Below are positions 1 to 11,498 of a stretch of 64,000 bases of DNA, piece by piece. The notes under the pieces were generated by a model, which saw nothing but the letters and a program-made list of their open reading frames with translations, searched no databases and was not told where the DNA came from. Position 1 is the first letter of the stretch. Each line of letters opens with the position of its first letter. Origin of the DNA: Anopheles merus (taxonomy: Eukaryota; Arthropoda; Insecta; Diptera; Culicidae); contig NC_054081.1 of assembly GCF_017562075.2 (NCBI RefSeq), positions 25,557,409 through 25,621,408 of the forward strand. Direction: 5' to 3'. The translations under genes were made by a program, and so were the position numbers.

Positions 1-720
1 TTAAGCCTGTTGAAAATATGTCAGAAAATGTATGATTTATTCAAAAAGATATCGAAGAGCCAACAACATTTGTAATAACTTAAATTTTCAATGCCAATAT
101 AATTGTGCTAAATTGAAAGAGGAATTTTATACTGACCGACTTCACTTATAGTTTCAATAAAACTAATATTTATCTACATGCAGAACATCATCCTAAATCA
201 TCGTAAATAACCTTACCATTGGTGTTTGGAAAAGTTGTAAACTAAAAGCTAAGGCTAGTTGTATGCAGTGACAAATGACAAATACTTATTTTTCACTGTT
301 TGCTAACTTTCAAAATCATCACTGTTACGTACATAGTCTTTTGCTATATGATTGTATAGACTGACTACAAAAGCAAAGCAAGTAGTAGTCATTTATCAAC
401 GCATTCAAGAAATATTGTTCTAGCATTAATTTTAGTATGAACACAGTTATACCTTTTTCCACCAACATTAACTTTTACGACATACCAAGTCAACTCTAAG
501 TGCGTGAATTATGGGTTGGACTTAACCGTGATGTGTACAACCGCCTACCCGGGTAAGTCTCGCATCTTTATTCCAAAATAACTTTGGATTAAAAAATCGT
601 ATCGACTTCAAATTTTAAAAATGTCTCAGAAAAGATGTTTTCTACCCATGTGCAAAATATCAAAAATATCAAAATGTTTAAATATTTTTTAAATTATTTA
701 AGTTTATATACCCTTCACAT

Positions 721-1539
721 GTACAACCGCCTACCCGCGTGGGCCATACATTTTGTATGAAAGAATTATGTTTTTCGTGGTTAAAAGCGTATGTCTTTTG
801 AATTACTTGTTAGACTTGAATAAAAATTGTCTTATAGGGTCACAGTAATGTTTTATGACACATCGTTGTAAAATTAGAATTTAAAAATTCTATCAATATT
901 TTTTTCTATCAAAAATGTGCTGTAACTCTAACACCCCAACCGGTCTTGCCGCATGTTTTAAGTGGATGATTAGTCTTTTTCTAAGTTTTACTTACGTTTC
1001 TTTCAAAAGTTCACAGAAAAAGTTCAAAAGTTCTGTTCAAAAGTTAAAATATGCTCATTATGTTTTATTAAAAACCGGCTCCGACCGGCTTCGGACAACT
1101 TCGGAACCTCCTCCACTCCAACCCAATGGAGCCGGCTCCGCACCCACGGAGGATTTTTAAAATTCTAATTTTACTTCTTCTTCTTCTTCTTTGGCACAAC
1201 AACCGTTGTCGGTCAAGGCCTGCTAGTACCCACTAATGAAGTGAGCTTGGCTTTCAGTGACTTATTGTTACCATAGCAGGATAGTCAGTCCTACGTATGG
1301 GGGCACGGTCTATTCGGGACTTGAACCCATGACGGGCATGTTGTTAGTCGTACGAGTTGACGACTGTACCACCAGACCGGCCAAAATTTTACTACGATGT
1401 GTTATAAAACATTGTTTTGAACCTTTAAGACAGTTTTCATTCAAATCTTACAAGAAATTCAAAAGATATACTCTTTTAACCACGAAAAATATCATTGTTC
1501 CATACAAAATGTATGGCCTACCCGGGTAGGCAGTTGTAC
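721..1539. repeat. Fold-back element with ~157-bp inverted arms, carrying a SINE
   Basis: The arm at 721-878 is repeated in inverted orientation at 1385-1539. Both arms contain a CTACCCG..GT core, CCATACATTTTGTATG, and a TTTTTCGTGGTTAAAAG stretch. Related ends occur near 535-560, 5921-5964 and 7006-7050 (shared core TACCCGGGTA), so this is a repeat family. The loop (about 879-1166) includes a GC-rich, locally palindromic stretch at 1076-1156 (GGAGCCGGCTCCG). A SINE interrupts the start of the right arm. No transposase is present, so it is non-autonomous. Confidence 0.75.
1175..1384 (-). mobile_element. tRNA-derived SINE (SINE200-like), copy 1
   Basis: On the minus strand the element starts with a tRNA-like head: A box TGGTACAGTCG (1361-1371) and B box GGTTCAAGTCC (around 1317-1328), both fitting the Pol III consensus. 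It ends in a (GAA)n tail, read on the plus strand as TTCTTCTTCTTC. An 8-bp target duplication AATTTTAC lies at 1167-1174 and 1385-1392. Copies with the same body occur at 6136, 12396, 25567, 26169 (truncated) and 47679 (diverged). The name SINE200 is from memory of Anopheles repeats and was not searched. Confidence 0.88.
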
Positions 1540-1784
1540 GATTACGTAAAGTTTTTTGGTCGTACACAAGGCGGTTAATGCACTCAATGTGTCAATATGT
1601 GACTTTCTACATTGTGTTCAAAATAAGTTTGTGCGTACTGAGCTCTATAAGGCGCAATAAACACAATAGAACCAAAACAACTGAAAATAGCCCAAGTCAT
1701 AAAATACATACCGTTCCGGCGGCTACCACCGGCTCAAATACGAAGTATAACCAATGTATCGTGAAAATAGGCGAAGAATGAAAT

Positions 1785-1895
1785 TAGTCGGTATCGCAAA
1801 AAGAGTGGTTATAAATTAACAATCGTCAAAATGTTACCATAGCTCTTAAATTTTGCTGGACATCAGCTTCATGAACGTATTGAGTTTATTTCGCG
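1785..1895. repeat. Partial copy of the 5208-5731 MITE family
   Basis: The order GGTATCGCAAAAAGAGTGG, AAATTAACAATCGTCAAAA, ACCATAG, TTTGCTGGA and TTGAGTTTATTTCGCG matches the left part of the element at 5208 (GGCATCGCGAAAG, AAATTAACAGTCGTTAAAA and so on) with clear divergence. Only this end is visible. Confidence 0.5.
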
Positions 1896-1975
1896 CTGAA
1901 CATTGTGAGGGATTTGAATTAAATCCCATGCTTGATGTCTCTTGCAATTTATATACATTTTTATGTATCTTCTTA

Positions 1976-2328
1976 AGGCCGAGCTACATTGATCGTACTC
2001 CGTAGTGTAATTTTTATTTTCACTAGCGCATCTGGCGGCGGCTGGTGGAAGCTTTTTTTGGTCATCAAGGAAATGGTCGCACCGAATCTCAAAATTAAGT
2101 AGTTTTTTCATCGTTTTTTGATACGAAAACGGCTGAAATACTTGCACAATATGTTTATCTATCAATGACAAAGCATTTCCAGTCCAGTTAAAGTAAAAAA
2201 CGTGGAGAAATAACACATTTTCTGGAGCGGCTCCAAATTGTCTGGCAAAATGCTTCGGTCAGCCGCCGCCAGATGCGCTAATGAAAATCGAAATTACACT
2301 TGCGAGTACGATCAATGTAACCCGGCCT
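1976..2328. mobile_element. MITE with ~67-bp terminal inverted repeats and TTA target duplication
   Basis: The left arm 1976-2042 (AGGCCGAGCTACATTGATCG...) is inverted at 2262-2328. The element is flanked by TTA on both sides (1973-1975, 2329-2331). A 3-bp T(W)A duplication and terminal AGGCCG suggest a PIF/Harbinger-like (Tourist-type) MITE; that assignment is inference. A one-ended relative lies at 22304-22370, and a longer element with the same AGGCCG/TTA termini at 4000-4870. The apparent reading frames across it are arm sequence, not genes. Confidence 0.8.
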
Positions 2329-2331
2329 TTA

Positions 2332-3055
2332 AATTTTACATTCTTTGCGTCATATTTATCACTTACTGTATTTGTGTGTGTTTTTCAAACAGAAATATAA
2401 CATTCCCTCAAGTAAACTTCATTCTAAGTTTACACCATGATCTGCTCGAATGGTTCTCGTAATACCAAAAATTGTGTATTAACGCATGAAAAACCGTGTT
2501 GTAAGCACCAAGATTTCGGTTTTGGCGTGTATAGGACCATGTTTTATCGGATGCCACATTTCGTGCGTTGTAAGCAACGAAAAACCATATCACACTCGAT
2601 TTTAAAAAGCTTATTCAAAAAGTCTTTTAAACTGGCACAGTCCCTTAACCAAAATGAACATAAAACGACTCTTCAAATATTTCCATTTATTCGCGATGCA
2701 AATAAATTATTCTCGCCAGACATTTTTAAAAGCAGATAAATTTTGCAAACAAAGCTACTTGTCTCAGACAAAAAGAATTAGCATGTTGGTTTACATTACA
2801 GAGTGTCCTGTTTATGGCCTTTTTGGGGCAAACTTAAAAAAAACTCTACTCTATTGAATTTATTTTGTTCCTGTTTATACATTAAAAGAGAATCAAATTT
2901 ATTTGATGAATTAAGCAAGTTTAATCTCCGCGATGTGAAATTTATCAAAGTAATACATCAATTAAAACCCATCATATTTCATCAAAACCCCTGCGCGAAA
3001 TATCGCGCAAGAAAAACTTGTCGATACGTCTGTTTGCACGGTTATGTGTGTTAAA
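2332..3055. other. AT-rich stretch, nothing recognised
   Basis: Several short open frames occur on both strands, but none has a recognisable domain, coding-like composition or consistent splice context. I see no repeat shared with the rest of the window. Confidence 0.4.
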
Positions 3056-3060
3056 CTTCC

Positions 3061-3475
3061 GAGCGTAACGGAATTTGGGAAAAGTGTGCCACCTAAAGCA
3101 TTTCATGCTAGAACTGACTAAAAACCGTTTATGAAAAGCGAATTAAAATCTCATAGTCATTTCCTATCTATTTTAAATCTAGCTATATGACAAGAGTTCT
3201 ACGCGTATGGAGCAGGCTGGCCAGATAGATAAAATAAAATAATTTCTGGGATAATTGGTGATTTTTCGCGTGCTCTATGTGTAATGTTTTGAGTCAACTT
3301 TGAACCCTTTTGGCCACGAACTTTATCACACGATGCTTGCTACAGGCCAGCTTTTCCAGGACAGAATCCGTTCTTAACAGCGCACCATACCAGATTACTC
3401 CACAACAATATTTACATTGTTGACTGCACCTCGCCCCTGAAATATGGCAGTGAAGGTGAAAGTGGCACATGAGCT
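3061..3475. repeat. Diverged copy of the GCAAGTGTGCCA element family (see 10064-11455)
   Basis: It opens with GAATTTGGGAAAAGTGTGCC then ACCTAAAGCATTTCATG, which matches the inverted right end of the element at 10064-11455 (AATTTGGGGCAAGTGTGCC, ACCTTAAGCATTTCATG). Further in, GCGCACCAT..CCACAACAATATTTAC at about 3380-3418 matches that element's interior. It is internally deleted and its far end is unclear. Confidence 0.55.
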
Positions 3476-3999
3476 ATAAATACAGAGAGCTATTTTCTCA
3501 CAAAACCAATAATTTTATTAAAATTAGATTTTTCATTGACATTTTTTACGTTTCAACTAATCCCATAACCTTCACTTTTTCTCTGCTTTTAGGTGGCATA
3601 CATATTTTTGGTTCTTTGTTGCTATGTGTTTTGATACTTATTATGGCTAAAAACTTCAATTTTATGCTATTTTTACAACATTACATAAAAAATGAAAACA
3701 TTGTGGAGAATCAACTAATAATTTCGAAATTCTGGAAAATTACGACAAAATCATCTGTATATTCATTTGATTATTTTACAAAAGCTTTTTTGAAAAAAAT
3801 GATTGGTAGCACTCTTTCCCTTAATTCTGCTATCTGGGAGCATCAGTCACACTTGCCGTATGCCGCCGTAATACCGAGTGCGAAGACGAATGAAAAACGC
3901 ATGAGGCGAACATGTGCAGCCATGAGAAAAGTTTTCTGTGTCTCTTTTACCGTGTCTTTGCCTTAAGATCGGACGTTCTCAAATTTTTCCCCAAATTTA

Positions 4000-4870
4000 A
4001 GGCCGCTTTAGACCTTGCGTAAACGTGAACGTGAAATTTTGTTTTTTTTTTTTTTTTTTATCGCTATATTGTAATGAATATTAATGGGATTATGTTTCAT
4101 CGTACACCAAAACAATGGAAATTCAATTCTCCAACTTTGGAAACCATAAAATATAACAATGTAACGAATTAAATGCGTCTCATCATTCCCCGCTGACCAT
4201 TATTTTTCACCGTGATCAATACATGAAATTCTGAGTAGCGCGAAATGCATGTCATATTGTAAAAGCGGTGCAAGTTTACCGTTTCGATCGGGCGTTGTTC
4301 GGAAGTTGTTAAACCTATAGTTATTGATAAAAATAATGTTCTACTAACGATTCATCGATTGATTCAAAGTGAATTAATCATAAAACTAGTGAATTTTATA
4401 ATTTTTATATTAATTTGACATTTCTTGGACCATTATCCGTGCAAATCGATTAACAGGCAACTGTCCGGTCCCGAGCTGCCCGGATAATCGACGTTCTACT
4501 GTATATTTATAATAATATGTACTATATTGTTTGTATTATTATTTAACATTTTATTGATTCAAAACATTATAAAATAATAATTTTATACTATATATCTGCT
4601 TTTATATTGCATAAGGTCATTAATAAATTTTTAAATCATAAAATCATAAATTAATTGGAAACGAATTTAAATCATCATCCAGATTCCTACGTATGAGTGA
4701 AAGGGTCTTAACGGGTATTGTTTGAATTCTTGTATTGTTTGTTTTGATTAAAGGTTCTATTTTTCACCGACAGAGCGACTGAATTCGCCAGATTTTATTA
4801 TAAAAAATAAATTGTCAACGTTTCATCAGGCGATTTCACGTTCACGTTCACTTCGATTGCTAAACGGCCT
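4000..4870. mobile_element. 871-bp MITE-like element, AGGCCG termini, TTA target duplication
   Basis: The left end AGGCCGCTTTA...CGTGAACGTGAAA (4000-4036) is inverted at about 4833-4870 (TTTCACGTTCACGTTCAC...TAAACGGCCT). TTA flanks both sides (3997-3999, 4871-4873). Termini and target match the 1976-2328 MITE, so one transposase probably served both. The interior is AT-rich without coding signal and contains a pogo-like repeat end at 4440-4498. Confidence 0.6.
4440..4498. repeat. Single pogo-like MITE end
   Basis: On the minus strand this reads CAGTAGAACGTCGATTATCC then GGGCAGCTCGGGACCGG. It resembles the ends of the MITEs at 6575-6935 and 44416-44758 and the pogo/Tigger type of terminus. 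No partner end was found, so it is a fragment. Confidence 0.45.
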
Positions 4871-5207
4871 TTAGGGTGCGTGTGGGTGCTAATTCCGCAA
4901 CATAATATTGAGGACATTACAGGGTTTGTAGGAATATTCATGCAAATGTAATGTATAAAAACAACACAGAAAAATGTGTTCAGATAACTTTGTGAACCAA
5001 ACTGGAATTCATTGGAAGGGCTATGCTTCGTATCACCATGACAAGGCTCCATTTCTTTCCGTCAAATTTTCCTCGTTGGATAGCTGACAATCCAAATCTT
5101 GAGGTCCCAACTAATGAACCTAACTAAACAACTAAAATACCCCACCAATGAACCTGTATTTATACTGTAGTGATTCTTCTGATTGTTGTTTTTGCAAACC
5201 AATTATT

Positions 5208-5731
5208 AGCTGGCATCGCGAAAGAAATGGTTTAAAATTAACAGTCGTTAAAAATTAACCATAGTCGTTAAATATTGCTAGAATTTGGCATCGCGAACAC
5301 ATTGAGTTCATTTGTTAATTTTAACGACTGGTCCTATGCCGCCGTTAAACAAACGACTGTCAAGAGCGTATGCGATACAAATTAAGGCAGCGGTAATCGG
5401 TACTCCGGGCGTGCGGGCGTGCGTGCGGAAAATCAAAATTGTTTGATTCTGACGCATGCGGTTGCGGGCTGTCACCCGCTGCGGTTGTCAAATTCCATAC
5501 ATTTTCAAAAAACGCACGCACGCCCGCATCAGCGATTACCGCTGCCTAACAGTTGTTTAATTATACTGCTCGAATTTTGTCCCCGTGTTTGCCTATATGC
5601 GATATCGAGCAGTCGTTAACTGTTTTGACGGTCGTTTATTTTAACAGGAATGAACAACAAATGAACTTAGTTAAACCAAAATGAACTTTAGACGACTGTA
5701 AAAAAGAGTTCATGTATTCGCGATGCCGGCT
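5208..5731. mobile_element. 524-bp MITE with GGCATCGCGAA ends and a nested MITE
   Basis: The ends AGCTGGCATCGCGAA (5208-5222) and TTCGCGATGCCGGCT (5717-5731) are inverted with one mismatch. A likely ATT duplication lies at 5205-5207 and 5732-5734. Inside, CGTTAA..AACGACTG words recur in both orientations. A second, GC-rich MITE sits in the middle. Confidence 0.65.
5386..5546. mobile_element. 161-bp GC-rich MITE nested in 5208-5731, TAA target duplication
   Basis: GGCAGCGGTAATCG at the left end is inverted as CGATTACCGCTGCC at the right. Further in, GGGCGTGCGGGCGTGCGTGCG-type sequence on the left has the complement CGCACGCACGCCCGC on the right. It is flanked by TAA at 5383-5385 and 5547-5549, consistent with a T(W)A-targeting family. 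Confidence 0.7.
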
Positions 5732-6135
5732 ATTAGTTCTAACCAACTTCAATGTTCACTTTCAGTTGATTATATGATGAATAATAGTTTTTGAATCGTT
5801 ATTTTTAAGAAAGTAATAATCTAGCTATGCCTCATTGCCTTTTATCAAAATTTGTATCAAACTTTCCCCTCCAAAAAGACACAATAACCTTTAAGTAGAC
5901 ATACCCGGTAGACATTAAGTAAGTTGGCAATAAACATACCCGGGTATTACATATATTTTGTATGGAGATTAACGTTTCTTTTTCTTTTCGTGTTGTGATA
6001 ATTTTTCAATCAAATTTAATAGACTTAAAATGTCAACAGATCGTTAGGTTGATCAAAACATAAAAAAAACATGATGGGTGAAATGTTAATGCACCCCAAA
6101 AAAGAAAAATTTATTAAAAGTAAATGGTTAAATGT

Positions 6136-6341
6136 TCTTCTTCTTCTTTGGCTCAACAGCCGATGTCGGTCAAGGCCTGCCTGTACCCACTTGTGGGCTT
6201 TGGCTTTCAGTGACTAATTGATTCCCCCCCCATAGCAGGATAGTCAGTCCTACGTATGGCGGCGCGGTCTATTTGGGGATTGAACCCATGACGGGCATGT
6301 TGTTAAGTTGTACGAGTTGACGACTGTACTACGAGACCGGC
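6136..6341 (-). mobile_element. tRNA-derived SINE, copy 2
   Basis: Same structure as copy 1: tRNA-like head at the right (GCCGGTCTCGTAGTACAGTCG on the minus strand), conserved TAGGACTGACTATCCTGCTA body, GAA tail at the left. It is flanked by a perfect 8-bp duplication TTAAATGT (6128-6135, 6342-6349). Confidence 0.9.
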
Positions 6342-6574
6342 TTAAATGTAATGCTAACTAAATTTTTATATATTTTTAATGAAAACGTATAGCCAATTAA
6401 AGTCCTTAATTAAAAAAGACAATCATTATGCTGAATGTAGCGAAAACAGTATACAATGGATTGTAATACAATGCATTTTTATTACTTGTTTGTTATATCA
6501 TAATAAGAGCAACACCAAAATTATAGTATATACTTTTACATCACAGTTGTATATTCATTTAAAATTTAGATTTA

Positions 6575-6935
6575 CAGTGGAGCGTCGTTTATCCGTGTAC
6601 CTTCTATCCGGCTATCCGTTTATCCGTGCTGTTGAGAAATGACAGTTCAATACAAAGGTGACATTGCGTTCCGAGGAGGATATTTGAAAAAAAAAGGTTA
6701 TCAGAACTACATTGTAACAACAAAAAACACTATAATTCATGGTAAGTTTCAAATATTCTCATTGGAAAAACACTAAATTAACAAAAATTTGCTAATTTTT
6801 ATCAAAATATATGATAAATTTCCAACAAACATCAAGAATTTGTGCTTAAATATATTCTTTGACTCATTATCCCTGTTATACGCATGTCCGAGCGAGGTCA
6901 AGTCCCAATGAGTCCGGATAAACGGCGCTCCACTG
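6575..6935. mobile_element. 361-bp pogo-like MITE, TA target
   Basis: The termini are CAGTGGAGCGTCGTTTATCC on the left and its inverse CGGATAAACGGCGCTCCACTG on the right (one mismatch), flanked by TA (6573-6574, 6936-6937). The CAGT(N)GA-CGTTTATCCG type of end resembles pogo/Tigger-group elements; this is inference. The motif TATCCGG is repeated just inside the left end. A second copy, split by insertions, is at 9833-13049. Confidence 0.75.
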
Positions 6936-7059
6936 TATATAGAATCGCAGGAATATGAATAGATAAAAAGCATTGTCTACCTACGCAACCTGTTGATTGT
7001 ATTCGTCAAAATGTATGGGATACCCGGGTACCGGTTGTCAACTTACGTGATTATATTTG

Positions 7060-9460
7060 ATTGACAACCGGTTAAACCAACGCTACGGTTATTGGTGAAT
7101 GTACAATCGTATGATATCGGCTCTGCATTCGGGCGTGGGCAGGCCCGTGAGCAGGCCCGTGAGTACCGTGTATCCCGCGTCTAAGTGCGTACTATGCTGC
7201 AAGTACGCGCCCATGCGCACAGTGCTTGAGAATACACAAAGTGCACTGCGTACCGTGGTGCGAGTATAAATGTGTACGTGCTGAGCGGTGCTACCTTTGC
7301 CAATTTTAGTGTTAAGAATGATACTTCATTTATCTGATAATTCAATATTTACACCTATCTTTGTTGAAATTGAGATAAAATCTGTAGAACTAACAAAACT
7401 GTGGACAAATATCGATATGTTGATTTTGAGGTATTGTGAAGGTTGAGGTTGAGGTTTTGAAACCGGTTTTTGTCATCTTTGTTTTTTTTATCCGTTTTCT
7501 AATGCGTGTATCGCATCTGTATCGTGCAATGGTGGTTTTATAAAAGAAAACCAAGAAAAAATATAGAAACGCGATATCCACAAAAGGGGAAAAATAATTA
7601 GGATGTTTGAATGAGTCAATAAGCCCAGGCCCATGCAGTGGAAAATGTAGCAAAAAGAACTAACGAAATCTTTCCAAAGGTCAATTAAATTTATTCCAAA
7701 CAATACGCAACATGAACACAACGTTAACATACAAGCCACTTAATCGATAGGCGTTGCAAATAAGGCAAAATACCTTAACTTTTTGCTAACTATAAACACT
7801 ATCAGTCCTAAATTTAATGCTGCTGCTATGAAAACTATAAATATATAAAACTATCAATATTCTTGTTGTTCAGATTTGAGCATTAATAAATGACTGTAAA
7901 AGAATTTCTGTCAATTTTTATTCTACAATACAATCTTAGGCTTCAACAAGTATCAGCTGTTTCGGTGTGATATATGACTGATATAACACATTCAGTTTAA
8001 AAAAATGCATCATGTCGGATCCACGGAAAGTATAACGAACATTAGAAACCTAAATGAAAGACAATTAAATAACATTGCACATTGTACATGGAACAATGAC
8101 ATAAAATCAGTTCACCTTAAATAAGTTATGAAAAAAACAAATACTAGGAAGTTTAAACCGTTCAACCATAGGTATAAACACAGGTAGCAACGGGATTAAA
8201 AATCAATTTCAGGTAACGAACACCCAGTGAACAAAAAAAAATCCTGCATCCTATCAAACAAACTTAACTGGATGGAGATTGGAAAGGATAACACTGCTCA
8301 TTATATCATTTAGTTTTTCCACATTTTCATCAGACCATCAATCATAGGAATGCGTTTGCATATTGATGCAATTGAGTCACATTTTTTGTAATATTTGTCT
8401 AGAAAGATATAAGAACATAACATGAAAAAATATAAGAGATATTACGTAAGAAAAATGAATGAACAATAAATGAAATTGTACCCACTACTAGTAATGACCA
8501 CAAAGCAATGTACACAACAAAAACACGTGCAAAAACTGATCTGTTAAAACAAAAATACATCAACAGGTTTCTGAGCTATATTTTACTGCAGAGCAAATCA
8601 TTTTACAGGAATATTTATGCAAGAAAATCAGTAATTAATTGCAATCTTGAGTTTCACAACAACGTGGTCATCTTAAGCATTGAGAATATACAAATGTTTT
8701 TAAATCATTGCCAATAGTACATTCCTTATAAATAAAAAAATCAGCGTGTAAACCGTTTTTCTAAGCCTCAATTTTCAAATTGATTGTTTAAAATATGTTT
8801 TGTATGTATGTGTAGTTATATTTATTCCAATTTTCAATTAAAAAAAATCATCCCAAAAGTCAAGAAAAGATATGTTTTACAACGTAAAATTTGTTACATG
8901 ATAAGCTGATGATAAATAAACAATAAACAGATAAAAGTCAGTGAAGGTTAAAAAAACAATAATATCATACTCAAACTGTAACAAATACCAAGAAATCTGA
9001 AATATGAAACACAACTAAAGCTTTAAATGTTGTTCGAACGTGAATACTTTAAGTAATAGGTAATAATGTAGTTGATAGGCGATGTAATAGAAATAAGTAA
9101 AAAAATCGATGTGGTTACGAATTTAGCCCAGTATGAATTTATGATTCGTTTTCAAACCTCGAAGTGCATGTTCTAGGCTAAGAACTCCGTAACAAGCTTA
9201 CTGTCGGAAGGCATTACTTTTTAAAGTAACATATGACTGCCCTGATGACTGTCAGAGACCGCCTTATACTTCGATTTTTTTTTCAGTTTGGTTTAAACAA
9301 AAGAACAAACAAATCGTTTAACTATGGATGCATCAGCTAAACAAACCAATGAAACATTCCAAAATTAAGTAGTTTAACAAAATCTATCATTTGAATTTAA
9401 TAGAGGATTTTTAGTAACCCTTCATCTTTGTAGCTAAAACTCTGTGGCACTGTTTATAAT
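7060..9460. other. AT-rich intergenic DNA
   Basis: At 7090-7260 there is a GC-richer stretch with GCAGGCCCGTGA in tandem and CGTACTATG/AAGTACGCGC words. The rest (7300-9460) is AT-rich with only short open frames. No domain, repeat family or RNA gene was recognised. Confidence 0.4.
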
Positions 9461-9466
9461 GAATTA

Positions 9467-9750
9467 CAGGGTTTTCCAAGTCAGTTTCGAATGTTTTTCA
9501 CTGCATCCAACATATTTTTCAAAAGCTATCAAATGGTTTATTTGTTTCAACTTGAAATTTCAGTTTCAACACATGATTTTCAAATCATGAAAGAGCAGTC
9601 AAACTCAATCTAGCTTGAGTGATGTTGAAAATCATGCTGTAGAAATCAAAAATTATTTTGATGGAAATGAAATGCCAGATTGATGTGGAACAACATTTTG
9701 CATGCGGTGAATAACAATGTTTACATTCGAAAGTGACTTGGAAAACCCTG
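9467..9750. mobile_element. 284-bp MITE, CAGGGTTTTCC termini, TA target
   Basis: The left end CAGGGTTTTCCAAGTCAG... (9467-9496) is inverted at the right (ACATTCGAAAGTGACTTGG AAAACCCTG) with one mismatch over about 28 bp. TA flanks both ends (9465-9466, 9751-9752). The same terminal word CAGGGTTTNTC occurs in the elements at 10295-10762 and 29331-29574. Confidence 0.75.
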
Positions 9751-10063
9751 TAAGAAGGAAACCATAAACGAGAACAACATGTGGTACACCGTTTATCGCT
9801 TAAAGCAAGCAAAAAAATGAAGCTCAAAAATACGTGGGGCCGTTTATCCGGGTACCTTTTATCCGGCTGTCCGTGTATACATGATGTTGAGAAATGAGAA
9901 TTCAATACAAAGATGACATTGCGTGACGTGGAGGATATTTGAACTAACGGTTATCAGAGCATATTGTCATAACAAAAACGTTATAATCCATGACACGTTT
10001 GAAATATTTTCATTGAAAAAAAACACGAAATTAATAAAAACTAGGATTTACCAAAATATAATC

Positions 10064-11455
10064 AGTTCACCGGTAGCGGCATTTAGGGCAAGTGTGCCAT
10101 AGGGGCAAGAGTGCCATCAAGCATTTTTATTTTCATAAAAACTTTAGTTAAATGATTTATTGTTTATTGTGTATTTATTGATGGTTGCGTTTCAATGACT
10201 AGGTATAACTGTGCCGAATTTCATATAGAACCATCGATTAGTCTCATTGTTTTAAACTGATTTATATTGAGTTTCAAAATTGAGCAGAATATTACAGGGT
10301 TTATCAGTTCAATAAACAACTGTCCACTTGTTTACAACAATAATCGTTTTGAATAGACACCGCTGTCTACCACTTGCTCACACTTCAGATGGTCTACTCT
10401 GTCCAATTCAATAACACAATTTTCGCCTTCGATTAGCAACTGTCAGATTCGGCACAGTTTGTTTTGTTGGGATTTTTTTTTGCAAAAACCAAACATTTTC
10501 AAACACGTTCATTTTATTCAAGCAATATGCAGAATAAACCAAACATTTCAATAAATCAAAACATTAATTTTGTTAATTATACAACAACCACAAGAAACCG
10601 TGCCGAATCCGACCATTGTGCAATCGAAGGCGAAAATTGTGTTATTGAATTAGACAGAGTAGCTTACACCATCTGATGTGTGAGCAAGTGGTAGACAGCG
10701 GTATTCAAGACGACTATTGTTATAAACAAGATGACAGTTGTTTATTGGACTGGCAAACCCTTTATAGTTTTTTAATCAAACCAAATTAGCTCTCAAAAAT
10801 CATAGGAACAATCAACCGAGAAAATATTTACACCACCGTAAATCTGGGAAAATATGAAATTTTTGTGGGTTTAGTTGAAAAAAAAACTCTCTTTTTGTCA
10901 CTGAAAAAATCCAATTTCAAAAAGTTACAAGAGGGGCAAAAGAGCCACTTCTATTTGAGGCAAGTGTGCCATCATCTTTTATAGGCGCGAGCTTTCAAAA
11001 TGGTAAACATTGTTGTAGCGTGCAGCATTATGGTGCGCTATTACGAGCAGATTCCACCCCGGAAAAGACAGAATAGTAACAAACCATATTGTGGTACAAT
11101 TGGTGGCAAAAAGAGTTCATTGGTGACTCAAGACATGTAGAAATACATACACTAGTGCCACAAACGTTACAATTTCCAATTATCAAAGAAACCCGTTTTT
11201 AAACCAGGTGGCCGTTATGCCCCATACGAGTGGCACTCTTGCCCCATGGCCAAAAAACAACGCCTTTTTACCCTTTTTAAACCGCTTCAAAATAGTTTTG
11301 TTTGCACTTTTCTCAAGCGAAACTAATTTATTAGTAAGAAAATTGATGTAAAATGGTTATGAGATTTAAATCAGCTTTTGACAAACACGTTTTAATGAGT
11401 TATAACATGAAATGCTTAAGGTGGCACACTTGCCCCAAATTCTGCTACGAACTCG
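10064..11455. mobile_element. ~1.39-kb element with GGGCAAGTGTGCCA ends and internal word repeats
   Basis: The left end (GTAGCGGCATTTAGGGCAAG then TGTGCCAT) is inverted at the right end (GTGGCACACTTGCCCCAAAT then TCTGCTACG). The word (G)GGCAAG(T)GTGCC recurs inside: AGGGGCAAGAGTGCC (10101), GAGGCAAGTGTGCCATC (about 10958), and inverted GGCACTCTTGCCCC (about 11230). No transposase frame was seen. A fold-back MITE is nested at 10295-10762. A deleted relative lies at 3061-3475. Confidence 0.65.
10295..10762. mobile_element. 468-bp fold-back MITE with ~165-bp arms
   Basis: The arms 10295-10460 and about 10600-10762 are inverted copies. They share AATAAACAACTGTC, GCTGTCTACCACTTGCTCAC and ACACAATTTTCGCCTTCGA. 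The left terminus CAGGGTTTATCAG follows a TA. The right terminus has lost the last base of CCCTG and precedes TA. The loop is about 140 bp. Confidence 0.75.
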
Positions 11456-11498
11456 TTCGTTGAATAATGATTGTCGCTCATGAGTGGACAGGGTTATA

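Larger units (their letters stand above)
5917..7050. repeat. Fold-back element of the TACCCGGGTA family, hosting a SINE and a MITE
   Basis: The left arm 5921-5964 (AAGTTGGCAA...ACCCGGGTA..ATATATTTTGTATGGA) is inverted at about 7006-7050 (AAAATGTATGGGATACCCGG...GTTGTCAACTTACG). It belongs to the same family as 721-1539. Removing the SINE (6136-6341) and the MITE (6575-6935) leaves a short AT-rich loop. Confidence 0.6.

Noticed and set aside
1175..1384. A functional tRNA gene, suggested by A and B boxes
   Set aside because: The boxes are inside a repeated element with a GAA tail and target duplications; the clover-leaf stems do not pair. It is a SINE head.
1869..2216. A 115-codon minus-strand frame and its partner at 2238-2462 with a shared AAARCA.EN.NYT peptide
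   Set aside because: The shared peptide is the translation of the two inverted arms of the 1976-2328 MITE, not a gene family.
3469..3966. A 165-codon frame with hydrophobic stretches
   Set aside because: AT-rich, begins within a diverged transposon copy, no recognisable family and no splice or start support.
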